From: Rhodobacterales bacterium 32-67-9
GTDB taxonomy: Bacteria; Pseudomonadota; Alphaproteobacteria; Rhodobacterales; Rhodobacteraceae
Assembly (NCBI GenBank): GCA_002280515.1
Contig: NCEA01000007.1
Coordinates: 34,250-98,249, forward strand
Direction of reading: 5' to 3'
DNA length: 64,000 bases
Shown here: in pieces, positions 35,265-45,475 of the stretch
Layout of the letters: every line of letters starts with the position of its first letter
Position numbering within the stretch: the stretch's first letter is position 1
Position numbers and translations under genes: made by a program
Notes under the pieces: model-generated
Seen by the model: the letters and a program-made list of their open reading frames with translations, nothing else
Told to the model about the DNA's origin: nothing
The model's database searches: none

Positions 35265-36571
35265 TCCGGGCGCTTTTCGTCGCCGCCTTCGCGGTCCTCG
35301 CCGGCCTGCCCGCCCAGGCGGTCGATATCCGCGAAGTCACCTCGCCCGGTGGCATCCGCGCCTGGCTGGTGGAGGAACATTCGATCCCCTTCACCGCGCT
35401 CGAATTGCGCTTCGAAGGCGGCACGAGCCTTGATGCGCCCGGCAAGCGGGGGGCGACGCTCCTGATGACGGCGCTGCTGGAGGAGGGCACCGGCGAACTC
35501 GACAGCCAGGGCTTCGCCGCGGCGCGCGAGCGGCTTGCGGCGGATTTCAGCTTCGATGCCTTCGACGACGGCGTGACGGTCTCGGCCCGGATGCTGAGCG
35601 AAAACCGCCCCGAGGCGGTGGCGCTTCTGAAGCGGGCGCTGACCGATCCACGCTTCGACCAGGATGCGATCGACCGGGTCAAGGGCCAGGTCGCCTCGAT
35701 CATCCGCTCGGACGAGAAGGACCCCGGCGAGATTGCCCGGCGCACCTTCGACAGGCTGGCCTTCGGCGATCATCCCTACGGCTCCTCCCGCAACGGGACG
35801 CTTGAAAGCCTCGCGGCGCTGACCCGCGACGACCTCTTCGATGCCAAGGCCGCCGCGATGGCGCGCGACCGGCTCTTCGTCGCGGCGGTGGGCGATATCA
35901 CAGAGGCGGAACTGGGCGCCCTCCTCGACGACCTGCTCGGCGGGTTGCCGGCGACCGGCGCGCCGATGCCCGAGCCGGTGGAGGTTGCGCTGACGGGCGG
36001 TGTCACGGTGGTGGACTATGCCTCGCCGCAATCGGTGGTCGCCTTCGGCCATGCCGGGATCAAGCGGGACGACCCGGATTTCTTCGCGGCCTATGTGCTG
36101 AACCAGATCCTCGGCGGTCCCGGTTTCGCCGCGCGGCTGATGGATGAGGTCCGTGAAAAGCGCGGCCTGACCTATGGGATTTCCACCTACCTCGTGCCGA
36201 TGGATCTTGCCGAGACCTGGCAGGGCTCCTTCGCCTCGGCGAACGAGAAGGTGGCCGAGGCGATCCAGGTGGTGCGCGACGTCTGGGCCGACGTCGCCGC
36301 CGAAGGCGTCACGGCAGAGGAACTGGACGCCGCCAAGACCTACCTCACCGGCTCCTATCCTCTGCGCTTCGACGGCAACGGCCCGATCGCCGACATTCTC
36401 GTCGGGATGCAGTCCGAACGGCTGCCCGCGTCCTACGTCAACGACCGCAATTCCTATATCGAGGCGGTGACGCTCGACGACATTCGGCGCGTGGCGGCAC
36501 GGCTGATGAAACCCGAGGATCTGCGCTTCGTGGTGGTCGGCCAGCCGGCGGGATTGATGCCGCAAAACTGA
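35261..36571 (+). CDS. M16 family peptidase-like protein, non-catalytic partner
   Basis: 436 residues. A signal peptide spans ~1-20. The position of the zinc motif reads TLLMTALLEEGTG, with no HxxEH, so it cannot bind zinc there. The C-terminal half contains the R-Y-type substrate loop region GLTYGIST (~305-312). This matches the inactive subunit of two-gene M16 systems. It is translationally coupled to the active subunit (ATGA, 35261-35264). Confidence 0.93.
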   Translation: MIRALFVAAFAVLAGLPAQAVDIREVTSPGGIRAWLVEEHSIPFTALELRFEGGTSLDAPGKRGATLLMTALLEEGTGELDSQGFAAARERLAADFSFDAFDDGVTVSARMLSENRPEAVALLKRALTDPRFDQDAIDRVKGQVASIIRSDEKDPGEIARRTFDRLAFGDHPYGSSRNGTLESLAALTRDDLFDAKAAAMARDRLFVAAVGDITEAELGALLDDLLGGLPATGAPMPEPVEVALTGGVTVVDYASPQSVVAFGHAGIKRDDPDFFAAYVLNQILGGPGFAARLMDEVREKRGLTYGISTYLVPMDLAETWQGSFASANEKVAEAIQVVRDVWADVAAEGVTAEELDAAKTYLTGSYPLRFDGNGPIADILVGMQSERLPASYVNDRNSYIEAVTLDDIRRVAARLMKPEDLRFVVVGQPAGLMPQN

Positions 36572-36688
36572 TCCGGCGGGTCGCGGTGCTGGTTCATCAA
36601 CGGCGCGGGAACCCCGATCCCGGAAATCGGCACCTGAGACAAACGGTGAACTGGCCGAATCGCGGCGATGCGTGCTAATTCTGGTAGG

Positions 36689-38527
36689 ATGAACGCCGAA
36701 AGCCCCAATATCCTGCCCGAACGCCCGCGGATTCGTCAGCTTGATGAAGCCGCCGTCAACCGCATCGCGGCGGGCGAGGTGGTCGAACGCCCGGCCTCGG
36801 CGGTCAAGGAACTGGTGGAAAATGCGCTCGATGCCGGCGCCCGGCGCGTCGACGTCACCTATGCCGATGGCGGCAAGACGCTGATCCGCGTCACCGATGA
36901 CGGTTGCGGCATGGCGGCGGAGGATCTGCCGCTCGCGCTCGCCCGCCACGCGACCTCGAAGATTGACGGCAGCGATCTTCTCAATATCCGGTCATTCGGT
37001 TTCCGGGGCGAGGCGCTGCCCTCGCTCGGCGCCGTCGGGCGGCTCAGGATCACCTCCCGCGCCACGGGCGCGGAGGCCGCCGAAATCGCGGTCTCGGGCG
37101 GCAGGACGGAACCTGTCCGCCCCGCCGCGCTGAACTGGGGCACCGTGGTCGAGCTGCGCGACCTCTTCTTCGCGACACCCGCGCGGCTGAAGTTCCTGCG
37201 TTCCGACCGGGCCGAGGCGCAGGCGATCCGCGACGTGGTGCAGCGCCTTGCCATGGCCGAGCCTTTCGTCGGCTTCACCTTACGCGACGCGACCGGCGGC
37301 GGCGAGGGCCGGGTGATCCTGCGCGCCGATGCCGAGCAGGGCGAGCTGTTCGAAGCGCTCGGGCAGCGCCTCCGCCGCCTTCTCGGCAACGATTTCGCCG
37401 ACAACGCCCTGGCCATCGACGCCGAGCGCGAAGGCATCCGCCTGACCGGCTTCGCCGCGCTGCCGACCTATTCGCGCGGCGCGGCGGTCGAGCAGTTCCT
37501 GTTCGTCAACGGCCGCCCGGTGCGCGACAAGCTTCTGATCGGCGCGCTCAGGGCCGGCTACATGGACGTCCTGTCGCGCGACCGGCACCCGGCGGCGGTG
37601 CTGAACCTGACGTGCGATCCAGAACGGGTCGACGTGAACGTCCACCCCGCAAAGGCCGAGGTGCGGTTCCGCGAGCCGGGGCTGGCGCGCGGCCTCATCG
37701 TCTCGGCGCTGCGCCACACGCTGGCCGAAGCCGGCCACCGTGCCTCCTCCACCGTCGCAGGTGCTACGCTTGGCGCGATGCGGCCCGAACCCCTGGGCGG
37801 CCCCCGCATCTACCAGATGGACCGCCCGTCCCAGATGGCGCTCCGCACCGCCTATGCGGCGCAGGCGCCGCTCGCCCCGGCCTTCGCCGAGGCCAGCGCC
37901 CGTTACGACGCGACCGTCGAAACGACCCCGGCCGAGCCGGCCGAGCATCACCCCCTCGGCGCCGCCCGCGCTCAGGTTCACGAGAATTACATCCTCGCCC
38001 AGACCGCCGACGGCCTTGTCATCGTCGACGGCCATGCCGCGCACGAGCGGCTCGTCTACGAACGTCTGAAGCGGCAGCGCGACGAACATGGCGTCGCCGC
38101 ACAAGCGCTGTTGATCCCCGAGATCGTCGAACTTTCCGAGGCCGACGCGGCGCTCCTCCTCGATCACGCCGAGACGCTTGCGGGGCTCGGCCTCAGCGTC
38201 GAGCCCTTCGGCGGCGGCGCCATCGCCGTCCGCGAAACCCCGGCCGTCCTTGGCGAGGTGAACGCCGCCGCGCTGATCCGGGATATCCTCGACGAATTGC
38301 ACGACATGGGCGACAGCCAGCGCCTGCAATCGAGAATCGACGCGGTGCTGAGCCGCATGGCCTGCCACGGCTCGATCCGCACTGGCCGCCGGATGCGCCC
38401 CGACGAGATGAACGCGCTTCTGCGCGAGATGGAGCGCACGCCGCTTTCCGGCCAGTGCAATCATGGCCGGCCGACCTATGTCGAACTGAAACTCTCCGAT
38501 ATCGAGCGGCTTTTCGGGCGCACATGA
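36689..38527 (+). CDS. mutL: DNA mismatch repair protein MutL
   Basis: About 612 residues. The GHKL ATPase motifs are clear: [11 protein letters not shown] (motif I), DDGCGM (motif II) and the [15 protein letters not shown] lid (motif III). A C-terminal dimerisation domain ends with [13 protein letters not shown] and GQCNHGRPT, the latter matching the zinc/endonuclease region of MutL without a clear DQHA(x)2E(x)4E in the expected place ([12 protein letters not shown] is present). The start is uncertain: ATG 36689 fits family length, and ATG 36668 adds 7 residues. The stop overlaps the rmuC start. Confidence 0.95.
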   Translation: MNAESPNILPERPRIRQLDEAAVNRIAAGEVVERPASAVKELVENALDAGARRVDVTYADGGKTLIRVTDDGCGMAAEDLPLALARHATSKIDGSDLLNIRSFGFRGEALPSLGAVGRLRITSRATGAEAAEIAVSGGRTEPVRPAALNWGTVVELRDLFFATPARLKFLRSDRAEAQAIRDVVQRLAMAEPFVGFTLRDATGGGEGRVILRADAEQGELFEALGQRLRRLLGNDFADNALAIDAEREGIRLTGFAALPTYSRGAAVEQFLFVNGRPVRDKLLIGALRAGYMDVLSRDRHPAAVLNLTCDPERVDVNVHPAKAEVRFREPGLARGLIVSALRHTLAEAGHRASSTVAGATLGAMRPEPLGGPRIYQMDRPSQMALRTAYAAQAPLAPAFAEASARYDATVETTPAEPAEHHPLGAARAQVHENYILAQTADGLVIVDGHAAHERLVYERLKRQRDEHGVAAQALLIPEIVELSEADAALLLDHAETLAGLGLSVEPFGGGAIAVRETPAVLGEVNAAALIRDILDELHDMGDSQRLQSRIDAVLSRMACHGSIRTGRRMRPDEMNALLREMERTPLSGQCNHGRPTYVELKLSDIERLFGRT

Positions 38528-39693
38528 TCACGCTGTACGGCCAGACCTATTCCTTCGACGATCCGCTCGTCCTCGCCGCAATCGGCGGCGCGGCGCTTCT
38601 CATCCTCTTTTTCGTCCTGCTGATCGTCACGCTCCGCGCGGCCACCCGCTCCGCCCGCATGAGCGAACCGATGATCCATCATCTCGGCCAACTCGGCCTG
38701 ACGGTGCAGTCGCTCTCCGACGGGCAGCAGCAGCTTTCCGGCGGCCTCAGCCACGTCTCCGAGGCGCAGGCCGCCTCGCAGGCGCGGATGCTCCACCTGA
38801 TGGAGCAGCGCTTGGCCGAGGTGTCGCGCGGGATGAGCGAAAGCCTGCACGGCACCGCGACCCGGACGGCGCGGTCGCTCGGCGAGTTGCAGCAGCGGCT
38901 CGAGACGATCGACAAGGCGCAGTCGAATATCGAGAAGCTGTCGGGCGACGTCCTCAGCCTGCAGGACATCCTCTCCAACAAGCAGACGCGCGGCGCCTTT
39001 GGCGAGATCCAGCTCAACGACCTCGTCAGGAAGGCGATGCCGCCCGATGCTTTCACCATGCAGGCGACGCTCTCCAACGGTCGCCGCGCCGACTGCCTCA
39101 TTCACCTGCCGAACCCACCGGGCCCCATCGTCATCGACTCGAAATTCCCGCTTGAGGCTTACGAGGCGCTGCGCCGGGCCGAGAACCAGTCGCAGCTGAT
39201 CGAGGCGCAGCGGAGCCTCCGCATCGCCGTCCGCAGCCACATCAAGGCCATCGCCGAACGCTACATTCTTGATGGAGAGACGGCAGACGGCGCGCTGATG
39301 TTCCTGCCCTCCGAGGCGGTCTATGCCGAACTGCACGCCAACTTCCCCGAACTTGTGCGCGAAGGCTTCGCGGTCAAGGTCTGGATCGTCTCGCCCACCA
39401 CCTGCATGGCGACGCTGAACACGATGCGCGCCATCCTCAAGGATGCGCGGATGCGCGAGCAGGCCGGCGCGATCCGCACCACGCTTCGCCAGTTGCACCG
39501 CGACGTGGAACTGGTGGTGGAGCGGGTGGACAAGCTCTCCACTCATTTCCACCAGGCCCGGAGCGATCTCGACGGCATATCGACCGCGGCCGAGCGGGCC
39601 GGCAAACGCGCCGCGAAGCTCGACAATTTCGATTTCGAGGAACTCGCGCCGGAGGCGGAGGCACCAAAGGTCGTGCCCTTGACGGCGCCCTGA
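38524..39693 (+). CDS. rmuC: RmuC family DNA recombination protein
   Basis: 389 residues. An N-terminal membrane anchor (~17-40) is followed by a coiled-coil (~60-150), then the RmuC core with [12 protein letters not shown] (~158-169), [13 protein letters not shown] (~200-212) and [18 protein letters not shown] (~260-277). It limits inversion-type rearrangements by an unknown, possibly nuclease-related mechanism. It is coupled to mutL by an ATGA overlap (38524-38527). Confidence 0.93.
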   Translation: MITLYGQTYSFDDPLVLAAIGGAALLILFFVLLIVTLRAATRSARMSEPMIHHLGQLGLTVQSLSDGQQQLSGGLSHVSEAQAASQARMLHLMEQRLAEVSRGMSESLHGTATRTARSLGELQQRLETIDKAQSNIEKLSGDVLSLQDILSNKQTRGAFGEIQLNDLVRKAMPPDAFTMQATLSNGRRADCLIHLPNPPGPIVIDSKFPLEAYEALRRAENQSQLIEAQRSLRIAVRSHIKAIAERYILDGETADGALMFLPSEAVYAELHANFPELVREGFAVKVWIVSPTTCMATLNTMRAILKDARMREQAGAIRTTLRQLHRDVELVVERVDKLSTHFHQARSDLDGISTAAERAGKRAAKLDNFDFEELAPEAEAPKVVPLTAP

Positions 39694-39800
39694 TACCGGC
39701 GACGACGGGTGCGATATCCGGTGAGTGTGCGGGGATCGGGGCTTTCCACGCATCGGAGGGAAAGGCATAGTCCGCGGAAACATGCGATGGAGGCAGTGCG

Positions 39801-40694
39801 ATGGATTTCGGGCAGGTGATCGGTGACCTGATTGGCGGGAACGGGGTGCTTCTCGCGCTTGCGATCTTCATCATCCTGTGCGTCATGCTCGGCGTGCGGA
39901 TCGTTCCGCAGTCGGAAAAGCATGTCGTGGAGCGGTTCGGCCGGCTGCGCGCGGTGCTGGGGCCGGGGATCAACTTCATCGTGCCGTTCCTCGACCGGGT
40001 GGCGCACAAGATTTCGATCCTCGAGCGGCAGCTGCCGAACGCGCTGCAAGACGCGATCACCGCCGACAACGTGCTGGTGAAAGTCGAGACGAGCGTCTTC
40101 TACCGCATCACCGAGCCGGAAAAGACCGTCTACCGGATCCGCGATGTGGACGGGGCGATTGCCACGACGGTGGCGGGGATCGTGCGCTCCGAGATCGGCA
40201 AGATGGAGCTTGATCAGGTGCAGTCGAACCGGTCCGAACTGATCGGCAAGGTGCGTGAACTGGTGGCGGCGATGGTCGACGACTGGGGCATCGAGGTGAC
40301 GCGGGCCGAGGTGCTGGACGTGAACCTCGACGAGGCGACGCGGGCGGCGATGCTGCAACAGCTGAACGCCGAGCGCGCGCGCCGCGCACAGGTGACCGAG
40401 GCCGAGGGCAAGAAGCGGGCGGTGGAGCTGAACGCGGATGCGGAGCTTTACGCCGCCGAACAGGAGGCGAAGGCGCGCCGGGTGCTGGCGGACGCCGAGG
40501 CCTACGCGACCGGGGTGATCGCCGAGGCGATCAAGCAGAACGGGCTTGAGGCGGCGCAGTACCAGGTCGCGCTGAAGCAGGTGGAGGCGCTGACCGCGGT
40601 GGGGCAGGGTGCCGGAAAGCAGACGGTGATCGTGCCGGCGCAGGCACTTGATGCCTTTGGCGATGCGTTCAAGATGCTGAAGGGGCGAGTATGA
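39801..40694 (+). CDS. SPFH/band 7 (stomatin-like, QmcA-type) membrane protein
   Basis: 297 residues. A single N-terminal membrane span (~13-31) is followed by an SPFH domain: RIVPQSEKHVVERFGRL (~33-49) and YRITEPEKTVYRI (~99-111). A long charged helical region (~180-260) supports oligomerisation. QmcA-like proteins form large membrane rings, scaffolding or protecting partners such as proteases. It pairs with an NfeD-like gene (ATGA overlap at 40691), the classic stomatin/NfeD operon. Confidence 0.92.
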   Translation: MDFGQVIGDLIGGNGVLLALAIFIILCVMLGVRIVPQSEKHVVERFGRLRAVLGPGINFIVPFLDRVAHKISILERQLPNALQDAITADNVLVKVETSVFYRITEPEKTVYRIRDVDGAIATTVAGIVRSEIGKMELDQVQSNRSELIGKVRELVAAMVDDWGIEVTRAEVLDVNLDEATRAAMLQQLNAERARRAQVTEAEGKKRAVELNADAELYAAEQEAKARRVLADAEAYATGVIAEAIKQNGLEAAQYQVALKQVEALTAVGQGAGKQTVIVPAQALDAFGDAFKMLKGRV

Positions 40695-40966
40695 TGCTTT
40701 GGGCCGAGTGGTGGGTGTGGATGATCGCCGGCGCGGTGCTGGCGATCCTCGAGATCATGATCCCCGGCTTCATCCTTCTCGGCTTCGCGGTGGGCGCGGC
40801 GCTGACCGGGCTCTTGCTGTGGCTCGGGGTTCTCGGCGGATCGCTCGCGGCGCTGGCTCTCGTCTTCGCGGTGGCCTCGCTGATCGCCTGGCTGGTGCTG
40901 CGCAAGGTGGTTGGCGTGCGGCACGGGCAGGTCAAGGTCTGGGACCGCGACATCAATGACAGCTGA
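40691..40966 (+). CDS. NfeD-like membrane protein (short form)
   Basis: 91 residues with three closely packed hydrophobic segments (~5-22, ~25-46 and ~50-70), ending in a short polar tail GQVKVWDRDIN. Only the membrane region of NfeD is present; the OB-fold domain is absent or reduced. It presumably acts with the preceding SPFH protein in the membrane. The next gene starts within its 3' end (40956). Confidence 0.8.
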   Translation: MMLWAEWWVWMIAGAVLAILEIMIPGFILLGFAVGAALTGLLLWLGVLGGSLAALALVFAVASLIAWLVLRKVVGVRHGQVKVWDRDINDS

Positions 40967-41396
40967 GCCAGGCTTCGTCGGCGCCAAGATCGCGCTGATC
41001 CGGGGCGGACGGGTTCTGACACATTTGCGCGACGACCTGCCGGGGCTGCCGTTTCCCGGCTATTGGGATTTTCCCGGCGGCGGGCGCGAGGGTGACGAGA
41101 CCGAGGCGGAATGTGCGCTGCGCGAACTTCATGAGGAATACGGGCTGATCTTGCCGGAAGACCGGCTGATCTGGCGGCGCGATTACCCGTCCCACCATGA
41201 ACCGGGCGCGCGGGCGGCGTTTTTCGGCGGCCATATCGAGGCGGCAGAGATCGAGCGGATCGTCTTTGGCGACGAGGGGCAGGGCTGGGAGATGATGGCG
41301 ATCCCAGCGTTTCTTGGCCACGACCGGGCGGTGCCGTTCCTTCAGACCCGGCTCAGGGATTTCCTTTCCGGCGCGGGACACCTGGCCCGGCCCTGA
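40956..41396 (+). CDS. NUDIX hydrolase
   Basis: 146 residues. The NUDIX box is seen as G-x5-E-x7-REL-x-EE-x-G (RELHEEYG at its core, ~58-65). Family members hydrolyse nucleoside diphosphates linked to another moiety; the substrate is open. It starts inside the NfeD-like gene (overlap 11 bases), so it is probably translated from the same mRNA. Confidence 0.87.
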   Translation: MTAEPGFVGAKIALIRGGRVLTHLRDDLPGLPFPGYWDFPGGGREGDETEAECALRELHEEYGLILPEDRLIWRRDYPSHHEPGARAAFFGGHIEAAEIERIVFGDEGQGWEMMAIPAFLGHDRAVPFLQTRLRDFLSGAGHLARP

Positions 41397-41424
41397 CGAC
41401 GCGGTCGGCCGCCGTGTCTCCCGA

Positions 41425-41453
41425 TTGATAGAATCGCCCTCCGCGTGTAGGAT
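41425..41453 (+). promoter_or_regulatory. sigma-70-type promoter upstream of the 41541 gene
   Basis: -35 TTGATA (41425-41430), a 17-base spacer and -10 TAGGAT (41448-41453), 87 bases before the start codon at 41541. Four of six consensus positions match at -35 and four at -10. Confidence 0.5.
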
Positions 41454-41540
41454 ACCGCCATTGAACTGACGTTATTTTGACGCCGTGCCCTGCCGGGGCC
41501 GCTGATTTCAGACGATCCCGACGTGGTGGGAGACATTGAC

Positions 41541-42071
41541 ATGACAACCTTCGCCATCACCACCCTGTCCGGCATGTTCATCGCGCTCGTCCTTTGCGCC
41601 GGCGGTATCTGGGCGCTGCTCAAGCAAAAGACGGTCGTGGACGAGGCCGGCAATGTGACCGAGATCGAGATTCCGGTGCTCGGCAAACTCAAGACCAACT
41701 ACCCCTCGCTCGGTGCGATCCTGATTGGGGCGGGGTTGGCGGTCTTCGTGATCGAACGCACGCCGGCCGAGCAGGACAAGCGATCACTCACCGCGCGGCT
41801 GCTGATCGACAAGACCCAGCCGAATGCGGCGGTCATCGTCGGTGCGATCCCGCGCCGGTATTTTGAGCCGCTCAACGCCGTCACGCTCGGGCAGCAGAAC
41901 AGTGTCAGCTTCGATGTCGATGCCTCCGACACCTATTCGGTCGTCGCCTTCATGCCCAACCCGGTACGCCCCGACGCGAGCTTCACCTATGCCGTCGTGC
42001 ACGGGCCGGCGATGCTGGATGAGGCATCGAACGGGTTCGTGTTCGAGAACAAGCTGATCGGCGGCGACTGA
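41541..42071 (+). CDS. hypothetical membrane protein
   Basis: 176 residues. Two membrane segments (~6-27 and ~55-74) flank a short loop, followed by a ~100-residue soluble C-terminal domain with beta-rich character (SVSFDVDASDTYSVVAFMP segment, ~115-133). No family is recognised. Start at ATG 41541 after GGGAGA; an in-frame GTG exists at 41523. The next gene, a frameshifted secreted protein, lies 25 bases downstream, and the two look like one transcription unit. Confidence 0.75.
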   Translation: MTTFAITTLSGMFIALVLCAGGIWALLKQKTVVDEAGNVTEIEIPVLGKLKTNYPSLGAILIGAGLAVFVIERTPAEQDKRSLTARLLIDKTQPNAAVIVGAIPRRYFEPLNAVTLGQQNSVSFDVDASDTYSVVAFMPNPVRPDASFTYAVVHGPAMLDEASNGFVFENKLIGGD

Positions 42072-42096
42072 CCGCTGACGAGAGAGGAGAATGGCC

Positions 42097-42473
42097 ATGT
42101 CCACACCGACACGCCTGACCTGCCTTCTGATCCTCACCCTGGCGCCTTCTGCCGGTCTTGCCGAAAGCGTGGTGGTCAGCGGCCGGCTGATCACCGACAC
42201 AGGGCGGCCGGTCGCGGGCTATCCCGTCATCGTCGAGGGGGACGCCGGCCAGTTCGTCGCGGTCACCGATGCCGAGGGCGGCTACCAGCTTGGCGATCTG
42301 CCGGGGGGGCCTACACCGTCGCCCCCGCTGGCGACCTTACCGCGAAGGAGGCGTTCACCGTCGAGCAGACGGGCGCGAAGGGCATTTGGGACATGCTGCT
42401 TCCGGGCCGCGACGATGCTGCCGCCGTCGCTCCGACGCTGGTGCCGACGATCCGGCTTCAGACCCAGCCGTAG
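42097..42473 (+). pseudogene. carboxypeptidase-regulatory-like secreted protein, frameshifted in a G7 tract
   Basis: A signal peptide (TCLLILTLAPSAGLA) is followed by a beta-sandwich repeat: SGRLITDTGRPVAGYPVIVE then TDAEGGYQLGDLPGG, typical of carboxypeptidase-regulatory-like Ig-fold domains. At the run of seven G (42303-42309) the frame is lost. Adding one G restores GAYTVAPAGDLTAKEAF and a reading frame that ends at TAG 42471-42473, giving about 126 residues. The uncorrected frame runs on to 42552 with Arg-rich shadow sequence overlapping rppH. Either a real single-base deletion, phase variation or a homopolymer sequencing error. Start ATG 42097 has AGGAG at proper spacing; 42091 is an alternative. 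Confidence 0.75.
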
Positions 42474-42509
42474 GGCTGACGATAACGCGCGATCTTTTGC
42501 GCGGCCGCC

Positions 42510-42995
42510 TCAAGCCAGATGCCCGCGAAAGGCCGTGACGACGGCTTCATAGACCGCACGCTTGAAGGGCACGATGGCGGCAAGCATTTCGTCCGCCGTC
42601 ACCCATTTCCATTCGGAGAACTCCGGGTGTTCGGTCGCGATGTCGATTTGGTCGTCGCGGCCGGTGAAGCGGAAGAGGAACCACTTCTGCTTCTGTCCGC
42701 GATATCTGCCGCCCCAGACCTCTCCCAGAAGCTCCGGCGGCAGGTCGTAGAGCACCCAGTCCGGCGTCTTGGCGATGAACTCGACAAGGTCCGCCGTGAT
42801 CCCGGTTTCCTCCCAAAGCTCGCGCAAGGCGGCCGCCCTGGGCTTTTCGTCGGCGTCGATCCCGCCTTGTGGCATCTGCCAGGCGGGATACGGATTATCC
42901 TTGCGCTGGCCGGCGAAGATCAGGCCGGCGTCATTGATGAGCATGACGCCGGCACAGGGCCGGTAGGGCAGGCGGGCTGCGACCTCCGGCGTCAT
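42510..42995 (-). CDS. rppH: RNA pyrophosphohydrolase
   Basis: 161 residues. The RppH start ([11 protein letters not shown]), [12 protein letters not shown] and the NUDIX core [11 protein letters not shown] are present. It removes pyrophosphate from 5'-triphosphate RNAs, starting mRNA decay. It is the last gene of a six-gene minus-strand operon, overlapping ctpA by 4 bases (ATGA). Confidence 0.95.
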   Translation of the reverse strand: MTPEVAARLPYRPCAGVMLINDAGLIFAGQRKDNPYPAWQMPQGGIDADEKPRAAALRELWEETGITADLVEFIAKTPDWVLYDLPPELLGEVWGGRYRGQKQKWFLFRFTGRDDQIDIATEHPEFSEWKWVTADEMLAAIVPFKRAVYEAVVTAFRGHLA

Positions 42996-44338
42996 TCGGC
43001 CGCGGCGATGGCCGAAAGGCCCTTCAGGATGTCGATCGCATAGGCGAGCTGATAATCCTCGCCCCGCAGCTTCGCGGCCTCTTCGGCCTTCTGCTGCTCG
43101 TCCTGAAGCATGCGCTTTTCGTCTTCGGTCATCGAGTCGTTGGTGATGGCACCGCGCAGGTCCGCCTCGGACCGCGACCGGGACGCGGCCGAGCCTTCTT
43201 CCTCGGTCGGGGTCTCGGAGACGGGTTCGGGCTTCGGCTGTTCGACGACGATGTCGGGCGAGATGCCAAGCGCCTGGATCGAACGACCCGACGGCGTGTA
43301 GTAGCGCGCCGTGGTCAACCGCATCGCCCCTTCGCCGCGAAGCGGGATCACCGTCTGGACCGAGCCCTTGCCGAACGACTTGGTGCCGACGACGATGGCG
43401 CGGCGGTGATCCTGAAGCGCGCCGGTGACGATTTCCGAAGCCGAGGCCGAGCCGCCGTTGATCAGCACGACGATCGGCTTGCCCTCGGTCAGATCGCCCG
43501 GCTCGGCGTTGAAACGCTCGCTGTCCTGGGGATTGCGGCCACGGGTCGAGACGATTTCCCCCTTGTCGAGGAAGGCATCCGATACCGCGATAGCCTGGGT
43601 CAGGAGACCGCCGGGGTTGTTGCGCAGGTCAAGGACGAAGCCGTTGATCTTGTTGATGCCGCCGGCGTCGGCGACGGCCTTCTTCAGCCCGTCGGCCATG
43701 TTGTCATAGGTCTGGTCGTTGAAGGTGGTGACACGCAGCACAACCGTATTGCCTTCGGTGCGCACCTTCGCGGCTGTGAGCTTGATCGTGTCGCGGATTA
43801 TCGAGACGTCGAACGGCTCATCCGTGCCTTTCCGGGCCACCGTGATGACGATCTCGGAGCCGACCGGCCCGCGCATCTTGTCGACCGCTTCGTCGAGTGT
43901 CAGGCCAAGGACGCTCTCCCCGTCGACATGGGTGATGAAATCGCCGGCCTGGATGCCCGCCTCGGCGGCCGGGGTTCCGTCGATGGGCGACACCACCTTG
44001 ATGAAGCCTTCCTCCTGCGTCACCTCGATGCCAAGCCCGCCGAACTCGCCCCGCGTCTGCACCCGCATGTCGTCGAAGGCATCGGGGGCGAGGTAGCTCG
44101 AATGCGGGTCGAGCGAGGTCAGCATCCCGTTTATCGCGGCCTCGATCAGCTTGCCTTCGTCCACCGGCTCCACATATTGCGAGCGGATGCGTTCGAAGAT
44201 GTCGCCGAAGAGGTCAAGCTGTTCGTAGACGGTGGAGGACTTGTCCGCCTCCTGCGCGACGAGGGGCCCCGCCACCTGCGTCGTCAGCACTACGCCGGCG
44301 ACTGTGCCGCCGAGGGCAGCCATCAAGAATTTCCGCAT
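42992..44338 (-). CDS. ctpA: C-terminal processing peptidase (S41 family, CtpA-like)
   Basis: 448 residues. An N-terminal signal/anchor (~4-28) is followed by a PDZ domain (~95-180, with GLGIEV and the DFITHVDG segment), then the S41 protease with the Ser299/Lys324 dyad ([10 protein letters not shown] and SFGKGSVQ). A charged, Gln/Glu-rich tail follows. It cleaves C-termini of periplasmic proteins. It lies directly after envC, the usual order in alphaproteobacteria, suggesting a shared cell-wall role. Confidence 0.95.
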   Translation of the reverse strand: MRKFLMAALGGTVAGVVLTTQVAGPLVAQEADKSSTVYEQLDLFGDIFERIRSQYVEPVDEGKLIEAAINGMLTSLDPHSSYLAPDAFDDMRVQTRGEFGGLGIEVTQEEGFIKVVSPIDGTPAAEAGIQAGDFITHVDGESVLGLTLDEAVDKMRGPVGSEIVITVARKGTDEPFDVSIIRDTIKLTAAKVRTEGNTVVLRVTTFNDQTYDNMADGLKKAVADAGGINKINGFVLDLRNNPGGLLTQAIAVSDAFLDKGEIVSTRGRNPQDSERFNAEPGDLTEGKPIVVLINGGSASASEIVTGALQDHRRAIVVGTKSFGKGSVQTVIPLRGEGAMRLTTARYYTPSGRSIQALGISPDIVVEQPKPEPVSETPTEEEGSAASRSRSEADLRGAITNDSMTEDEKRMLQDEQQKAEEAAKLRGEDYQLAYAIDILKGLSAIAAAE

Positions 44339-44341
44339 CGC

Positions 44342-45475
44342 TCAGTCTTCCCTTGTCTCGGTGAACCACGGGGCCGGGTCCACGGGTTCCTTGCCCTGTC
44401 TCAACTCTATATAAAGCGTTTCCGTTCGGTCTGCGCCACCGCCTTCTTGGCCATCGGCGGGAAATGCGAGCATTTCCGTCGCCGCGCCGCCCATCAATCC
44501 CATCGGCGCCCCGGCCTCGACCACGTCGCCGGTCTCGCCGTAGACAGTGCCCAAACCGGCAAGGATCAGAAGATAACCGGAAGCCGGCTCCACGATCATC
44601 ACATTTCCGTAGTCGAGCAGCGGCCCCCTGTAGCGGATTGTCGCGGGCCAGGGCAGCGTCACCAGCGCGGCCGGCCGGGTCGCGATCAGGATGCCGGGGC
44701 GGCGGATGCCGGCGGCGTCAGCCTCGCCCGCGCGGCGGAGAAGCGTGCCGCGGACCGGCAGTGGCAGCGTGCCCTTGGCGCCTTCGAAATCCTCCATTGG
44801 CGCGCCGATGTCGGTTTCCATCGACGCAAGGCCCACGGCGAAGGCGTCGAGGCTGTCGGCGCTGTTCACAAGCCCCGTCAGCTCTTCCGGGTCTTCGAGG
44901 AAGCGGTCGGGCAGGTCGGTGCGGTCCTGCACCGCCTGGCTGAGCGCGGTGCGCGCCGATTGTGCGGCCTCGAGCCCCTTTTGCAACGTTTCGGTCACGT
45001 TCGATTGCAGCGCGCGCAGGCGCTTCAATTCTTCGAGTTGCGCCTTCAACACTTCGGCTTCCGATTGCAGCGCGGGCGTGACGGAGGCGAGGATCATGCC
45101 GGACCGCGCCGTGCCGAGGGGGCCGTCGGGATGAAACAGCAGCAGGGGTGCCGGGTCACGCTCCATTGCCGCCATGACGCCCAGAAGCTGGCCGATCCGG
45201 TCGCGCCGCGCCTCGAACGAGGCGTTGATCTCGGCCTCGCGCACCGAGGCGCGGCGGAGCGCGTCGCGCAAGGAGCCGAGGCCGGCCTCATAGGCCTGGA
45301 TCGTGCGGGTCAGTGCTGCGACCCGGTTGCGCGCACCGTCGGCCGAACTCAGCGCCGCGATTGCCGCGCGCAGATCCTCGGCCGCCGCTTCGGCGGCGGG
45401 GACGGCCGGATCGGCCGCCCGCGCCGGTGCGCCAAGGCCAAGAGCCAGGAGAAGGAGGAAGGCCGCGCGTCTCAT
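44342..45475 (-). CDS. envC: murein hydrolase activator EnvC-like (degenerate M23/LytM) protein
   Basis: 377 residues. A signal peptide (~1-22) is followed by a long coiled-coil (~25-220) and a C-terminal LytM-like domain (~265-360), including LLDYGNVMIVEPASGYLLIL. The histidines that bind zinc in active M23 enzymes are missing, as in EnvC, which activates amidases during septation. The start at ATG 45475 overlaps the gpmI stop (ATGA); the upstream open frame is a gpmI shadow. Confidence 0.9.
   Translation of the reverse strand: MRRAAFLLLLALGLGAPARAADPAVPAAEAAAEDLRAAIAALSSADGARNRVAALTRTIQAYEAGLGSLRDALRRASVREAEINASFEARRDRIGQLLGVMAAMERDPAPLLLFHPDGPLGTARSGMILASVTPALQSEAEVLKAQLEELKRLRALQSNVTETLQKGLEAAQSARTALSQAVQDRTDLPDRFLEDPEELTGLVNSADSLDAFAVGLASMETDIGAPMEDFEGAKGTLPLPVRGTLLRRAGEADAAGIRRPGILIATRPAALVTLPWPATIRYRGPLLDYGNVMIVEPASGYLLILAGLGTVYGETGDVVEAGAPMGLMGGAATEMLAFPADGQEGGGADRTETLYIELRQGKEPVDPAPWFTETRED

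Noticed and set aside
42303-42552. Read-through frame of the Ig-like gene as a real 154-residue protein
   Set aside because: After the G tract the translation becomes Arg/Pro-rich shadow and overlaps rppH, while the other frame continues a sensible domain.
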